Origin: an uncultured Sphingomonas sp.
Lineage (GTDB): Bacteria > Pseudomonadota > Alphaproteobacteria > Sphingomonadales > Sphingomonadaceae
Direction: 5' to 3'
Length of the DNA stretch: 64,000 bases
Assembly: GCA_913775795.1 (NCBI GenBank)
Contig: CAJYLT010000084.1
Coordinates: forward strand, 1-64,000
How positions within the stretch are numbered: the first letter of the stretch is position 1; every line of letters starts with the position of its first letter. Shown here one piece after another: positions 34,792 through 43,262 of this stretch. The notes under the pieces were generated by a model. The model was not told where the DNA came from. It saw nothing but the letters and a program-made list of their open reading frames with translations, and ran no database searches. Both the position numbers and the translations under genes were made by a program.

Positions 34792-35105
34792 TGGCGCGCG
34801 GACCCGATGCCGGCGCGCTGATCGAGCGCGCGCTCAACCTGTCCGCGGCGGGCGCGGGGGTGCCGATGCGGATCGTCGAGGCAAGCGCCACGCGCTGGGC
34901 CAGCGCGACCTTTGTCGGGGCGCGTCATGTCCTGGATCTGGAGGTCGGGACCGACCGCGCATCGCGTGCCTGGCTCGGCAATCTGGGCGAAATGGACCTG
35001 CCGATGCGCGGGCAATTGCTGGCCGATTGCACCGTCGTCGCGACGCGCGCCAACGCCGTATCGATCAGCGCCCGGATCGAAGCGCTGACGGTCGAGACCG
35101 CCTAG
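34791..35105 (+). CDS. Small hypothetical protein, 104 residues
   Basis: Translationally coupled to the preceding small gene. The sequence is soluble with alternating strands (MRIVEASATRWASATFVGARHVLDLEV, then LLADCTVVATRANAVSISARIEALTVE), suggesting a compact beta-rich fold. The last codons overlap the stop of the convergent gene by 4 nt. Not recognised; possibly works with the 58-residue protein in a damage-inducible pair. Confidence 0.6.
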   Translation: MARGPDAGALIERALNLSAAGAGVPMRIVEASATRWASATFVGARHVLDLEVGTDRASRAWLGNLGEMDLPMRGQLLADCTVVATRANAVSISARIEALTVETA

Positions 35106-35884
35106 CGTCCGGCGAAGCGGCGAAGCGTGGCGAGCGCCTCGTCGAGGTCGTCCGAATGGGCACGCTCGACGAGGGCGGGGCCGCCGCCGCGACGGCGCAC
35201 GCCGCGCTCCAGCCGGTCGAGCAGCGCGTTGATCGACGCCTCGGTCTCCGGCGGGGTGACGGGACGCGCGGCCGGCATCTCGGGCACGGCGGCGAGTACC
35301 GGCTGGCGATAGGCGGGCATCGGCATCGGCGTCTCGATCCGGACATGCTCGACGACGGGATCGGGCTCCGGCTCCACCTCGGGTGCCGGCTCGACCGCCG
35401 CCGCGACCGGTTCGGGCCGGAACAGCGGCTTGACCGGCTCGCTGGGCGTCAGCGGGATTTCGGGAATCGCCCTGGGATCGAACGCGGCGAGCGGCAGGTC
35501 GAGGTCGCGGGGAATATCCCGCTCCGCCGGCGCGGCGGCCACGTCGAGGAACGGCGTGCCGAGGTCGCGCAGCGCCATCACCGGCTCGCGCACCGGTGCA
35601 TCGGGGTGCCGGTCGGTGCGGCGGGTGACGGTGCGGACGACCCGCCGGGTCGGCGCGAACCGGCCGACCGCGGTCCATGTGGCGGCGCCCGCCCCGGCCA
35701 TCGCCGCAAGGATGAGGCCGATGCGGAACGTCATACCGAGCGGCGGCGCGGCAGCGGGCAACAGCGCGGGCAGGCCGATATCCGTCACCAGCGACTCGAT
35801 CCGCCATGCCGGCAACAACGCCGCGACAAGACCCGCGAACAGCGCCACGACCGCCGTCGCGATCAGTTGCGGATCGGCTTTCAT
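35102..35884 (-). CDS. Membrane-anchored hypothetical protein with Pro/Glu-rich region
   Basis: This 260-residue protein has two N-terminal hydrophobic segments (LIATAVVALFAGLVAALLP and FRIGLILAAMAGAGAATW), then a long Pro/Glu/Val-rich disordered stretch (residues about 110-215) and a short helical C-terminus (INALLDRLERGVRRR, LDEALATLRRFAGR). The start at 35884 overlaps the stop of the glycosyltransferase (ATGA), so they are co-translated. Its role may relate to exopolysaccharide or envelope assembly; this is context only. Confidence 0.65.
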   Translation of the reverse strand: MKADPQLIATAVVALFAGLVAALLPAWRIESLVTDIGLPALLPAAAPPLGMTFRIGLILAAMAGAGAATWTAVGRFAPTRRVVRTVTRRTDRHPDAPVREPVMALRDLGTPFLDVAAAPAERDIPRDLDLPLAAFDPRAIPEIPLTPSEPVKPLFRPEPVAAAVEPAPEVEPEPDPVVEHVRIETPMPMPAYRQPVLAAVPEMPAARPVTPPETEASINALLDRLERGVRRRGGGPALVERAHSDDLDEALATLRRFAGR

Positions 35885-37125
35885 GCGTTGACTGGCGGTA
35901 AGCGCGACCATGTTCCGTCCGTTGCTGCGGCCTGTGCAAGCCGTTGGTAAACAGGCTGGTAGCGGGAAATATTTGACGACCAGTTACGCTCGCGCTCGAC
36001 GAACGTCCGCGCCCTCGCCCGCCGCGCGTCCCAGCCGGCGCGGTTCTCGAACAGATCGGCCAGCGCATTGGCGACGGCAGCGGGATCGTCGGGCGCGAAA
36101 AGCGTCCCCGTAACCCCGTCCTCGATCAGTTCGCGATGCCCGCCGACGTTCGAGGCGGCGACCAGCTTGCCCTGCGCCATCGCCTCCAGCGGTTTCAACG
36201 GCGTGACGAGGTCGGTCAGCCGCATGTGCTTGCGCGGATAGGCGAGCACATCGATCAGGCTATAATAGCGCTCGACCTCGTTATGCGGCACGCGCCCGAC
36301 AAAGCGGATGCGGCTGGCGACGGGCGACGCTTCGGCCGCGGCGCGAAGCTGAGCCTCCATCGGTCCGCCGCCCACCATCAGCAATTGCGCCTGCGGGCGG
36401 CGCGCCACCAGCGCGGGCATCGCCGCGATCAGGTCGTCGAGGCCCTCGTAATCGTAGAAGCTGCCGACATAGCCGACAACCGCCTCGCCCATCCCCAGTT
36501 CGGCGGCGAGTCGCTCGTCGCGAACGGGTGGCTCGCCAAACAGCGACAGGTCGACGCCGTTGGGGCTGACCATGATCTTGTCCCCCGGAATGCCGCGCGC
36601 GATCAGGTCGCCGCGCAGCCCCTCGCAAATGACGCCGACCGCATCGACCCGGCGACAGGCCCAGGTCTCCAGCGCGCGGGTGACGCAATACTTGGCCGAC
36701 CCCTCGCGCCCCGTCCCGTTGCCGACCGCCGCATCCTCCCAGAAGGCGCGGATCTCATAGAGCAGCGGCAGGCCGCGCTTCTTCGACACCCGCAGCGCCG
36801 CCAGCGCCCCCATGACGGGCGAATGGGCATGGAGGATGTCCGGGCGAAAGGCATCGACCGCCCGTTCGATCGCCCGCGCGAACACGCCGATCTCGCGCCA
36901 TTCGCCAAAGGGCGGCGGGCCGGCGGGGCGCATCGAGCTTCGGTGGAAATCGAGGCCGTCGAACGTCTCGACCGGCGCATCGACGACATTGTAGCGCGGG
37001 CCGGTGACCCCCGCGACGCTCCAGCCGCGCGCGACCTGTGCTTTCAGGATCGCGCGTGTGCGGAAACTGTAACCGCTGTGAAGCGGCAGCCCGTGGTCGA
37101 GGACGTGGAGAATACGCATGGGCAT
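35881..37125 (-). CDS. GT4-type glycosyltransferase (exosortase-A-associated type)
   Basis: This 414-residue GT-B enzyme transfers a sugar from a nucleotide donor. N-terminal RILHVLDHGLPLHSGYSFRTR and HAHSPVMGALAAL, and C-terminal VPHNEVERYYSLIDVLAYPR and TPLKPLEAMAQGKLVAAS, match the exosortase A-associated glycosyltransferases found in exopolysaccharide loci of Proteobacteria. No exosortase or PEP-CTERM gene is in the window. Its stop couples to the membrane-anchored gene after it. In-frame starts at 37125 and 37119 are both possible. Confidence 0.78.
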   Translation of the reverse strand: MPMRILHVLDHGLPLHSGYSFRTRAILKAQVARGWSVAGVTGPRYNVVDAPVETFDGLDFHRSSMRPAGPPPFGEWREIGVFARAIERAVDAFRPDILHAHSPVMGALAALRVSKKRGLPLLYEIRAFWEDAAVGNGTGREGSAKYCVTRALETWACRRVDAVGVICEGLRGDLIARGIPGDKIMVSPNGVDLSLFGEPPVRDERLAAELGMGEAVVGYVGSFYDYEGLDDLIAAMPALVARRPQAQLLMVGGGPMEAQLRAAAEASPVASRIRFVGRVPHNEVERYYSLIDVLAYPRKHMRLTDLVTPLKPLEAMAQGKLVAASNVGGHRELIEDGVTGTLFAPDDPAAVANALADLFENRAGWDARRARARTFVERERNWSSNISRYQPVYQRLAQAAATDGTWSRLPPVNA

Positions 37126-37214
37126 GCCTCTGCCACGAGAGGCTTTAACGCCGCGTCAATCACGCCGGATCGTCGCTTAACCCCCCGGCAACGGCTGATG
37201 GTTATGTCCGGCGC

Positions 37215-37349
37215 ATGGTCGACGGCTTTTCGATCCTGATTACCCACGGGCTGATGCTGCTGGCGGCATGGCGCCTGTTGTCGCGCCCCGATCTCGACCG
37301 CGAGGATGGCGACGTGCCGAAGGGCTTTGCCGCCCGCCGCAAGCCGTGA
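37215..37349 (+). CDS. Small single-helix membrane protein, 44 residues
   Basis: The frame from ATG 37215 has a hydrophobic helix (FSILITHGLMLLAAWRLL) and a charged tail (SRPDLDREDGDVP, FAARRKP). Its stop overlaps the GTG start of the acyltransferase (GTGA), which supports it being real. It is divergent from the glycosyltransferase. Function unknown; possibly a small partner of the acyltransferase. Confidence 0.65.
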   Translation: MVDGFSILITHGLMLLAAWRLLSRPDLDREDGDVPKGFAARRKP

Positions 37350-38410
37350 GCGCGCGGTTGGAGCTGCGTGCGCTGACGGGCGCGCGGGGGATCGCGGCCT
37401 GGCTGGTGGTCTTCTACCATCTGCGCCTGTCGCTGCCGCCGCTACCCGATGCGATCGCCGCGGTCATCGCCAGGGGCTATCTCGCGGTCGATTTCTTCTT
37501 CGTCCTGTCGGGCTTCGTCATCGCACTGTCGTGGCGCGACCGGATCGAGCAGCGCGGCTGGGCGGCGGTGCCGGCGTTCCTCAAGCGACGGTTCGCGCGC
37601 GTCTGGCCGCTGCACGCTTTCGTGCTGACCGGCGGCGTGGCGCTGGCGGCGGCGCTGTGGGCGACGGGGCGGCACGTGCCCGACGACTTTCCCTTTGCCG
37701 AGCTGCCGCTCCATTATCTGCTGATCCAGAACTGGGGCCTGACGCCGTCGCTCAGCTGGAACGATCCCGCCTGGTCGATCTCCGCCGAGTTCGCCGCCTA
37801 TCTCGCCTTCCCGGCGCTCGTCCTCATAGCGAGCCGCCGCCGCCTGCCGCCCGCCGCATGGGGTGCGCTCATCGTCGCGATCGCCGCCATGCTCTCCGTC
37901 GCCAACGGAGTGCGCGGAGCGGCAGGTCTAAACTTCGGCATCGCGCAGTTCGGCGTGATCCGGTGTCTCGCCGGCTTTTCGATCGGCATGATCGTCCACA
38001 CGCTCTGGTCGAGCCGCCGAGGCTTCGGACCGGTCGCAGGCATCGCCGGGCTTGCGATCGTCGCCGCGGCGATGGGCTGGGCGGGCGAAGCACTGGCGGT
38101 CCCGCTCATCTTCGCGGGGATCGTCTTTGCACTGGCCTACCGTGATCCTCGATGGCTCGGCGGCACCGTGCTCCACCGACTCGGCGAGTGGAGCTATGCC
38201 ACCTATCTCGCGCATTTCCTGATGTGGAAGGCGTTCAAACTCGCCTTCGTCCATGCGCCCGGCCCGGTCGGATGGCCGCTGATCGGGGTGTATCTCGCGC
38301 TGGTGCTCGCCGTGTCGGCACTGCTCTATCGCTTCGTCGAACTACCGGCACAGGCGTGGATCAACCGCACGCCGACGAAAGCGGGAGCGCGAAACCGCGC
38401 CCCCGCCTGA
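37346..38410 (+). CDS. Acyltransferase family 3 membrane protein
   Basis: This 354-residue integral membrane protein has about ten helices and the acyltransferase-3 motifs: LRALTGARGIAAWLVVFYHL near the N-terminus (catalytic His), GYLAVDFFFVLSGFVI, and an internal WSISAEF. Such enzymes O-acetylate or acylate exopolysaccharide or lipid-linked sugars. The GTG start overlaps the preceding small gene. Next to an exopolysaccharide-type glycosyltransferase, polysaccharide modification is the likely role. Confidence 0.88.
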   Translation: MSARLELRALTGARGIAAWLVVFYHLRLSLPPLPDAIAAVIARGYLAVDFFFVLSGFVIALSWRDRIEQRGWAAVPAFLKRRFARVWPLHAFVLTGGVALAAALWATGRHVPDDFPFAELPLHYLLIQNWGLTPSLSWNDPAWSISAEFAAYLAFPALVLIASRRRLPPAAWGALIVAIAAMLSVANGVRGAAGLNFGIAQFGVIRCLAGFSIGMIVHTLWSSRRGFGPVAGIAGLAIVAAAMGWAGEALAVPLIFAGIVFALAYRDPRWLGGTVLHRLGEWSYATYLAHFLMWKAFKLAFVHAPGPVGWPLIGVYLALVLAVSALLYRFVELPAQAWINRTPTKAGARNRAPA

Positions 38411-38413
38411 TCG

Positions 38414-38968
38414 TCAGGCCTCCTCGCCCGCCTTTTCCAGCGCCTCGATCAGCGCCTTGTTGAAGGCCGGGATGTCGTCGGGCATCCGGCTGGTGATGAG
38501 GTTGCCGTCGACCACGACCTCCTCGTCCACCACGTCGCCGCCGGCATTCTCAAGGTCGGTGCGCACTGACGGCCAGCTCGTCACGCGGCGCCCGTCGACC
38601 ACATCGGCCTCGACCAGCAGCCACGGCGCGTGACAGATGGCGGCGACGATCTTGTCGTCGTCCATGAACGCCTCGACAATATCGATCGCCTTGTCCTCCA
38701 GCCGCATCTTGTCGGGATTGCCGACGCCGCCGGGCAGCAGCAGCGCGTGATAGTCGTCGGGATCGACCTGATCGAGCGTCAGGTCGGGGGTGATCGTCTC
38801 GGTTGGGTCGCTGTCGTTCCTCACGCCCTGGATCGGGTCGGTCTTGATCGAGGCGAGCGTCACTTCTGCGCCGGCGTCGAGCAGCGCCTGACGCGGCGCG
38901 AACAGTTCGTCATGCTCGAAACCGTCGGTGGCGAGGATCAGCACGCGGCTTGCCTTGAGGTCGGCCAT
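38414..38968 (-). CDS. PfpI/DJ-1 family protein
   Basis: This 184-residue DJ-1 superfamily protein has the nucleophile elbow with cysteine in AAICHAPW, the glutamate in DGFEHDEL near the N-terminus, and LLLPGGVGNPD. Members act as glyoxalase/deglycase-like stress proteins (YhbO/PfpI group). The start at 38968 has GGAG about 9 nt upstream; the much longer open frame is antisense to topoisomerase IB. A GGAAC-N16-GGTT promoter just upstream fits control by the EcfG general stress sigma factor. Confidence 0.88.
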   Translation of the reverse strand: MADLKASRVLILATDGFEHDELFAPRQALLDAGAEVTLASIKTDPIQGVRNDSDPTETITPDLTLDQVDPDDYHALLLPGGVGNPDKMRLEDKAIDIVEAFMDDDKIVAAICHAPWLLVEADVVDGRRVTSWPSVRTDLENAGGDVVDEEVVVDGNLITSRMPDDIPAFNKALIEALEKAGEEA

Positions 38969-39006
38969 GGGGGGGCACTCCAGTTCGCTTGGGGGTTCGT
39001 GACCTG

Positions 39007-39031
39007 AACCGGCCCCCGCCCTCGTTGTTCC
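39007..39031 (-). promoter_or_regulatory. EcfG-type general stress promoter for the PfpI gene
   Basis: On the minus strand GGAAC (39031-39027) is followed after 16 nt by GGTT (39010-39007), about 40 nt upstream of the PfpI ATG. The alphaproteobacterial EcfG consensus is GGAAC-N16/17-CGTT. A weaker plus-strand version, GGAAC-N17-CATT at 39045-39070, faces topoisomerase IB. Confidence 0.6.
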
Positions 39032-39115
39032 CCGGCCGGGCGGCGGAACGAAAGCCCGTAGAGGCGCATTGAATGGGCCTTCCCACCCAACGACTTGAGC
39101 CCCGCCCCGCCCGCC

Positions 39116-40132
39116 ATGGCCGACACCATCCGCTACTGCGACGACAGCAAACCCGGCATCACCCGCCGCAAGATGCGGCACGGATGGGGTTATTGGTCGC
39201 CGACGGGCGAGCGGATCACCGACCGTGACGAGATCGACCGGCTGAACAAGATCGGCCTGCCCCCCGCCTATCGCGATGCCTGGTTCTGCCCCCACCCCAA
39301 CGGCCATATCCAGGCGGTCGGCTGGGACGAGAAGGGCCGCAAGCAATATCGCTATCACATCGGTTTTCGCGAGGCGCAGGACGCAGCGAAATATTCGCGG
39401 TGCAGCGAGTTCGGCGAACGCCTGCCCCGCCTTCGCAAGCAGGTCGAGAAGGACCTTCGCGCGCGAAAGCTGACGCGGGAGCGGGCGGTCGCCGCGGTCA
39501 TCCGCCTGCTCGACCTCGGCCGGCTGCGCGTGGGCAATGAGAGCTATGCCAAGGCGAACAAGAGTTTCGGCGCGACGACGCTGCGCCGGCGCCACGCCAA
39601 GCTGACCGGCACGCGCCTGCGCCTCCAATACACCGCCAAGTCGGGCAAGCAGCGGGTGCTGACCATCACCGACAACTCGCTGATCCGCTTCGTCAAGAAA
39701 TGCCAGGACCTGCCCGGCCAGCACCTGTTCGGCTATCTGGATGAGGCCGGCGAGGCGCGGCCCGTCACCTCCGGCGACGTCAACGACTATATCCGCGAGG
39801 CGATGGGCGCGCCCTTCACCGCAAAGCATTTCCGCACTTGGGGCGCGAGCGCCATCGCGTTCGAGGCGCTGGCGACCGCGCCCGAGCCGATCGGCCTCAA
39901 GACGATGCTGGAGCCGGTGGTCGAGGCGCTGGGCAACACGCCCGCCATTGCGCGCAAGAGCTATGTCCACCCCGAGCTGATCGAGCTCGCCAAGGACAAG
40001 GCCGCGCAGCTTGCCCTCAGGCAGCGCCTCAAGTTACCGCGGTCCAAGCGTCATCTGACGCGCGCCGAGCGTGGGCTTATCGCCTTTCTCGGCGAATGTG
40101 ACCAAACGAGCGCCCCCGCCCGCGCGGCGTGA
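39116..40132 (+). CDS. DNA topoisomerase IB (poxvirus-like)
   Basis: This 338-residue enzyme relaxes supercoils by a transient 3'-phosphotyrosine nick. The catalytic set is visible: Arg in RLRVGNE, Lys in the YTAKSGKQ region, Arg in HFRTWGAS and the nucleophile Tyr in ARKSYVHP. Bacterial members of this length are common in Alphaproteobacteria and often stress-induced. It is divergent from the PfpI gene. The ATG at 39116 gives the standard start; the longer frame adds 7 residues. Confidence 0.9.
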   Translation: MADTIRYCDDSKPGITRRKMRHGWGYWSPTGERITDRDEIDRLNKIGLPPAYRDAWFCPHPNGHIQAVGWDEKGRKQYRYHIGFREAQDAAKYSRCSEFGERLPRLRKQVEKDLRARKLTRERAVAAVIRLLDLGRLRVGNESYAKANKSFGATTLRRRHAKLTGTRLRLQYTAKSGKQRVLTITDNSLIRFVKKCQDLPGQHLFGYLDEAGEARPVTSGDVNDYIREAMGAPFTAKHFRTWGASAIAFEALATAPEPIGLKTMLEPVVEALGNTPAIARKSYVHPELIELAKDKAAQLALRQRLKLPRSKRHLTRAERGLIAFLGECDQTSAPARAA

Positions 40133-40145
40133 CGACGGAGCCGGC

Positions 40146-41330
40146 ATGAGCAACACCACAGCGGCGAACAGCAGCGCCGCGATCATCCAGTTCGACCCCG
40201 AGGGTGCCCAGCGCCAGGTCCATAGCCTGATCCGCGACGGCGTCGTCTGGATCGGCGATCACTGGATTCAGATCGGCGTGGCGGTCGGCTTTGCCGCCCT
40301 CATCGTGCTTGCGCTCGACTGGGTGAAGCGCTGGGGCCGGCGCTATTGCGAGCGCCAGCCCGTCGTCACGGGCTGGTCGGGCATCTTCGGCCGGGCGATC
40401 TCGCGCACCAACCGCTTCTTCATGTGGATGATCGCGGCCAAGCTGGTCGTGGGCGTCGCCGACGCGCCGAGCGCGATCGTCAAGACGACCGACTTCCTCT
40501 TCACCGTCGCCGCCACCTTCCAGGCCGCGATCTGGGTGCGCGAGGTCATCCTCGGGCTGGTCGAGGCACGGACGCAGACCGATCATCGCGGCAGCGAGGC
40601 GCTGGGCACCGCGCTCGGCCTCATCCGCCTGCTCGTCACCTTCGTCGTCTTCGCGATCGCGCTGATCGTCGTGCTCGACAACCTCAACGTCAACGTGACC
40701 GGCCTCGTCGCGGGTCTCGGCGTCGGCGGCATCGCCATCGGTCTCGCCGCACAGGGCATCTTCGCCGACCTGTTCGCCGCGCTGTCGATCATCTTCGACA
40801 AGCCGTTCCGCAAGGGCGACAGCATCACCTACGACACCACGCAGGGAAACATCGAGGCGATCGGCCTGAAATCGACGCGTATCCGCAGCTTTCAGGGCGA
40901 AGAGCGGATCATCTCGAACAAGAATCTCCTTGAAAAGGAAATCCAGAACAACACTCAGCGCGTCCATCGCCGTGCCAAGTTCGCGCTCGGCGTCACCTAT
41001 CAGACCCCGCCGGAAGTGTGCGCGCGCATCCCCGGCATCCTGAAGGAGATCGTCGAGGCGCACGACCGGATCTTCATCCGCTCCGGCTTCGTCAATTTCG
41101 GTGCCTCCAGCCTCGATTTCGAGGTCGAGTTCGACAGCCCCGGCCCCGACTATGTTGCCTTCTACGACACGCGAACCGCGATCGGGATCGAGATCCTGCG
41201 CCGCTTCAATGCTGAGGGGATCGAGATCGCCTATCCGACGCAGACGACCTTCACCGCCGCGCCCGACGGCACGCTCGTCATGCCCTATCCGCAGGTACAG
41301 GCCGTGCGTGCGATCGAGACCGATGTCTGA
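40146..41330 (+). CDS. MscS-family mechanosensitive channel
   Basis: This 394-residue channel has about four membrane helices and the MscS core: VAGLGVGGIAIGLAAQGIFADLFAAL is the pore helix and FRKGDSITYD begins the beta domain. The cytosolic alpha-beta vestibule follows. It would release solutes under hypoosmotic shock. The start is ATG 40146 after GGAGCC, 13 nt downstream of the topoisomerase stop. Confidence 0.88.
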   Translation: MSNTTAANSSAAIIQFDPEGAQRQVHSLIRDGVVWIGDHWIQIGVAVGFAALIVLALDWVKRWGRRYCERQPVVTGWSGIFGRAISRTNRFFMWMIAAKLVVGVADAPSAIVKTTDFLFTVAATFQAAIWVREVILGLVEARTQTDHRGSEALGTALGLIRLLVTFVVFAIALIVVLDNLNVNVTGLVAGLGVGGIAIGLAAQGIFADLFAALSIIFDKPFRKGDSITYDTTQGNIEAIGLKSTRIRSFQGEERIISNKNLLEKEIQNNTQRVHRRAKFALGVTYQTPPEVCARIPGILKEIVEAHDRIFIRSGFVNFGASSLDFEVEFDSPGPDYVAFYDTRTAIGIEILRRFNAEGIEIAYPTQTTFTAAPDGTLVMPYPQVQAVRAIETDV

Positions 41331-41424
41331 AGATTTCCATTTTGCGACGAAACCTTATGCGCTGCCGCCGATTGGGATTGATGCAGGATAAGATCACCGC
41401 GATAGCGCATCAGGATCCGAGTGA

Positions 41425-43056
41425 ATGAGTCCCCAGCCCCAGTCCCACCACGCCGTTGAGCTAGAACGCTATCGCGCTCTCTTCGAGACGATGGACGAGG
41501 GGTTCTGCGTCATCGAGTTCTTCGACGGGCCGCACGGGCCGGACAGCGACTATATCCACGTGCTCGCCAACCCGGCGTACGAGCGCAACGCCGGCATCCC
41601 CAACGTCGTCGGCCAGAAGCTGCGCGAAATGGTGCCCGACGAGGCCGATGGCTGGGTCGAGCTCTATGGCAGCGTCCTGCGCACCGGCACACCGATCCGC
41701 TTCCAGCGTGAACTCGTCGCGACGGGCCGCCATCTGGAGGTATCGTCCTTCCGGCTCGAGCCCGTGACGCTCCGCCAGGTCGCCGTCCTGTTCAAGGACG
41801 TGAGCGACCGGGCAAAGGCCGAAACCGAGCTGCGCCGCCTCAACGAAACGCTGGAGGCGCGGATAGCCGCTGCGGTCGAGGAGCGCGCCCAGATCGAGGA
41901 GGCGCTGCGCCAGAGCCAGAAGATGGAGGCGGTGGGCCAGCTGACCGGCGGCCTCGCGCACGATTTCAACAATTTGCTCGCGGGCATTTCGGGCTCGCTC
42001 GAACTGGCGCAGATGCGGATCAATCAGGGCCGGCTCGGCGACGTCGAGAAGTATCTGCTGACCGCACAGGGGGCGACGCGGCGGGCGGCGGCGCTGACGC
42101 ATCGCCTGCTCGCCTTCGCGCGCCGCCAGACGCTTTTGCCGCGGCCGGTCAACGTCAATCGGCTGGTGGCGGGGATGATCGAGCTCATCCAGCGCACCGT
42201 CGGCCCCGGCATCGCGATCGAGAATGTCGCCGCGACCGGGCTGTGGACCGCGCATGTCGATGCCTCGCAGCTCGAGAACGCGCTGCTCAACCTGTGCATC
42301 AACGCGCGCGACGCGATGCCCGGCGGCGGGCGGATCACGATCGAGACGTGCAACCGCTGGATCGACGCGTCGGGCAGCCGCCAGCTCGACATGCCCGAGG
42401 GTCAGTATCTGTCGCTCTGCGTCAGCGACACGGGCACCGGCATGACGCCGGAAGTGCGTGCTCGTGCCTTCGACCCGTTCTTCACGACCAAGCCGATCGG
42501 CGAAGGGACCGGCCTTGGCCTGTCGATGATCTACGGCTTCGCCAAGCAGTCGGGCGGACAGGTGCGCATCTATTCGGAGCCCGGCCAGGGGACGATGGTC
42601 TGCATCTACCTCCCCCGCCATCTGGGCGAGGACGAGCCGGAACTGCCCGCGCTCGAACCCGCCGTCGCGGCACAGGCGGGTGCGGGCGAGACGGTGCTGG
42701 TCGTCGACGACGAACCCTCGGTCCGGCTGCTGATCGTCGATGTGCTGCACGAACTGGGCTACGCCGCGATCGAGGCGGCGGACGGCGCGGGCGGCATGCG
42801 GGTGCTCGACAGCGGGGCGCGGATCGACCTGCTCGTCACCGACGTGGGCCTGCCCGGCGGCATGAACGGCCGCCAGCTCGCCGACGCCGCGCGCGCCGGG
42901 CGGCCGGACCTCCACGTCCTCTTCATCACCGGCTTTGCCGAGAATGCGCTGCTCAACAACGGCCAGCTCGAACCCGGCATGGCGGTGCTGACCAAGCCCT
43001 TCGCGATCGACGCGCTGGCGACGCGGATCAGGCAACTGGTGCGGGTGGGCGACTGA
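41425..43056 (+). CDS. Hybrid histidine kinase: PAS, HisKA, HATPase, receiver
   Basis: This 543-residue soluble sensor kinase has a PAS domain (residues about 12-130), a coiled coil, the phospho-acceptor His in [10 protein letters not shown] (HisKA), an ATPase with NARDAMP (N box), DTGTGM (G1) and GTGLGLSM (G2), and a C-terminal receiver with VVDDEPSV and Asp in LVTDVGLPG. No membrane segment is visible, so it senses a cytosolic signal. It follows the MscS gene after 94 nt. A partner output is not encoded nearby. Confidence 0.9.
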   Translation: MSPQPQSHHAVELERYRALFETMDEGFCVIEFFDGPHGPDSDYIHVLANPAYERNAGIPNVVGQKLREMVPDEADGWVELYGSVLRTGTPIRFQRELVATGRHLEVSSFRLEPVTLRQVAVLFKDVSDRAKAETELRRLNETLEARIAAAVEERAQIEEALRQSQKMEAVGQLTGGLAHDFNNLLAGISGSLELAQMRINQGRLGDVEKYLLTAQGATRRAAALTHRLLAFARRQTLLPRPVNVNRLVAGMIELIQRTVGPGIAIENVAATGLWTAHVDASQLENALLNLCINARDAMPGGGRITIETCNRWIDASGSRQLDMPEGQYLSLCVSDTGTGMTPEVRARAFDPFFTTKPIGEGTGLGLSMIYGFAKQSGGQVRIYSEPGQGTMVCIYLPRHLGEDEPELPALEPAVAAQAGAGETVLVVDDEPSVRLLIVDVLHELGYAAIEAADGAGGMRVLDSGARIDLLVTDVGLPGGMNGRQLADAARAGRPDLHVLFITGFAENALLNNGQLEPGMAVLTKPFAIDALATRIRQLVRVGD

Positions 43057-43062
43057 CCCGTA

Positions 43063-43079
43063 CTCCCGCAAAAGCGGGA
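43063..43079. repeat. REP-like hairpin
   Basis: TCCCGC-AAAA-GCGGGA at 43064-43079, directly after the histidine kinase stop. This short hairpin type is scattered in many alphaproteobacterial and xanthomonad genomes and may also help end transcription. Confidence 0.5.
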
Positions 43080-43166
43080 CCCTTGGGCCGATGGCGGCGT
43101 CCTCCGTGGCGCTGAACTCCCCTTTCGCGAGAGTACCGTCATGGCCGGCCGAGTACATCACCGCCG

Positions 43167-43254
43167 TACCCCGGCGGAGGCCGGGGTCCAGTTGGGTGAG
43201 GCTGGCGACCCGATCGAGACGTTCCGTGCCTGGACCCCGGCCTTCGCCGGGGTA
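43167..43254. repeat. Long inverted repeat between convergent genes
   Basis: The left arm 43167-43191 starts TACCCCGGCGGAGG and the right arm 43230-43254 is its reverse complement over 25 bp with one mismatch; the 38-bp centre is unrelated. Each arm also holds its own CCCCGG/CCGGGG hairpin, so this resembles a pair of REP elements in opposite orientation, located between the histidine kinase and nadA. Confidence 0.75.
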
Positions 43255-43262
43255 CGGAAGGT

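Noticed and set aside
41323..41391. 22-codon frame overlapping the MscS stop
   Set aside because: Too short, no conserved feature and no ribosome-binding site; cannot be supported.
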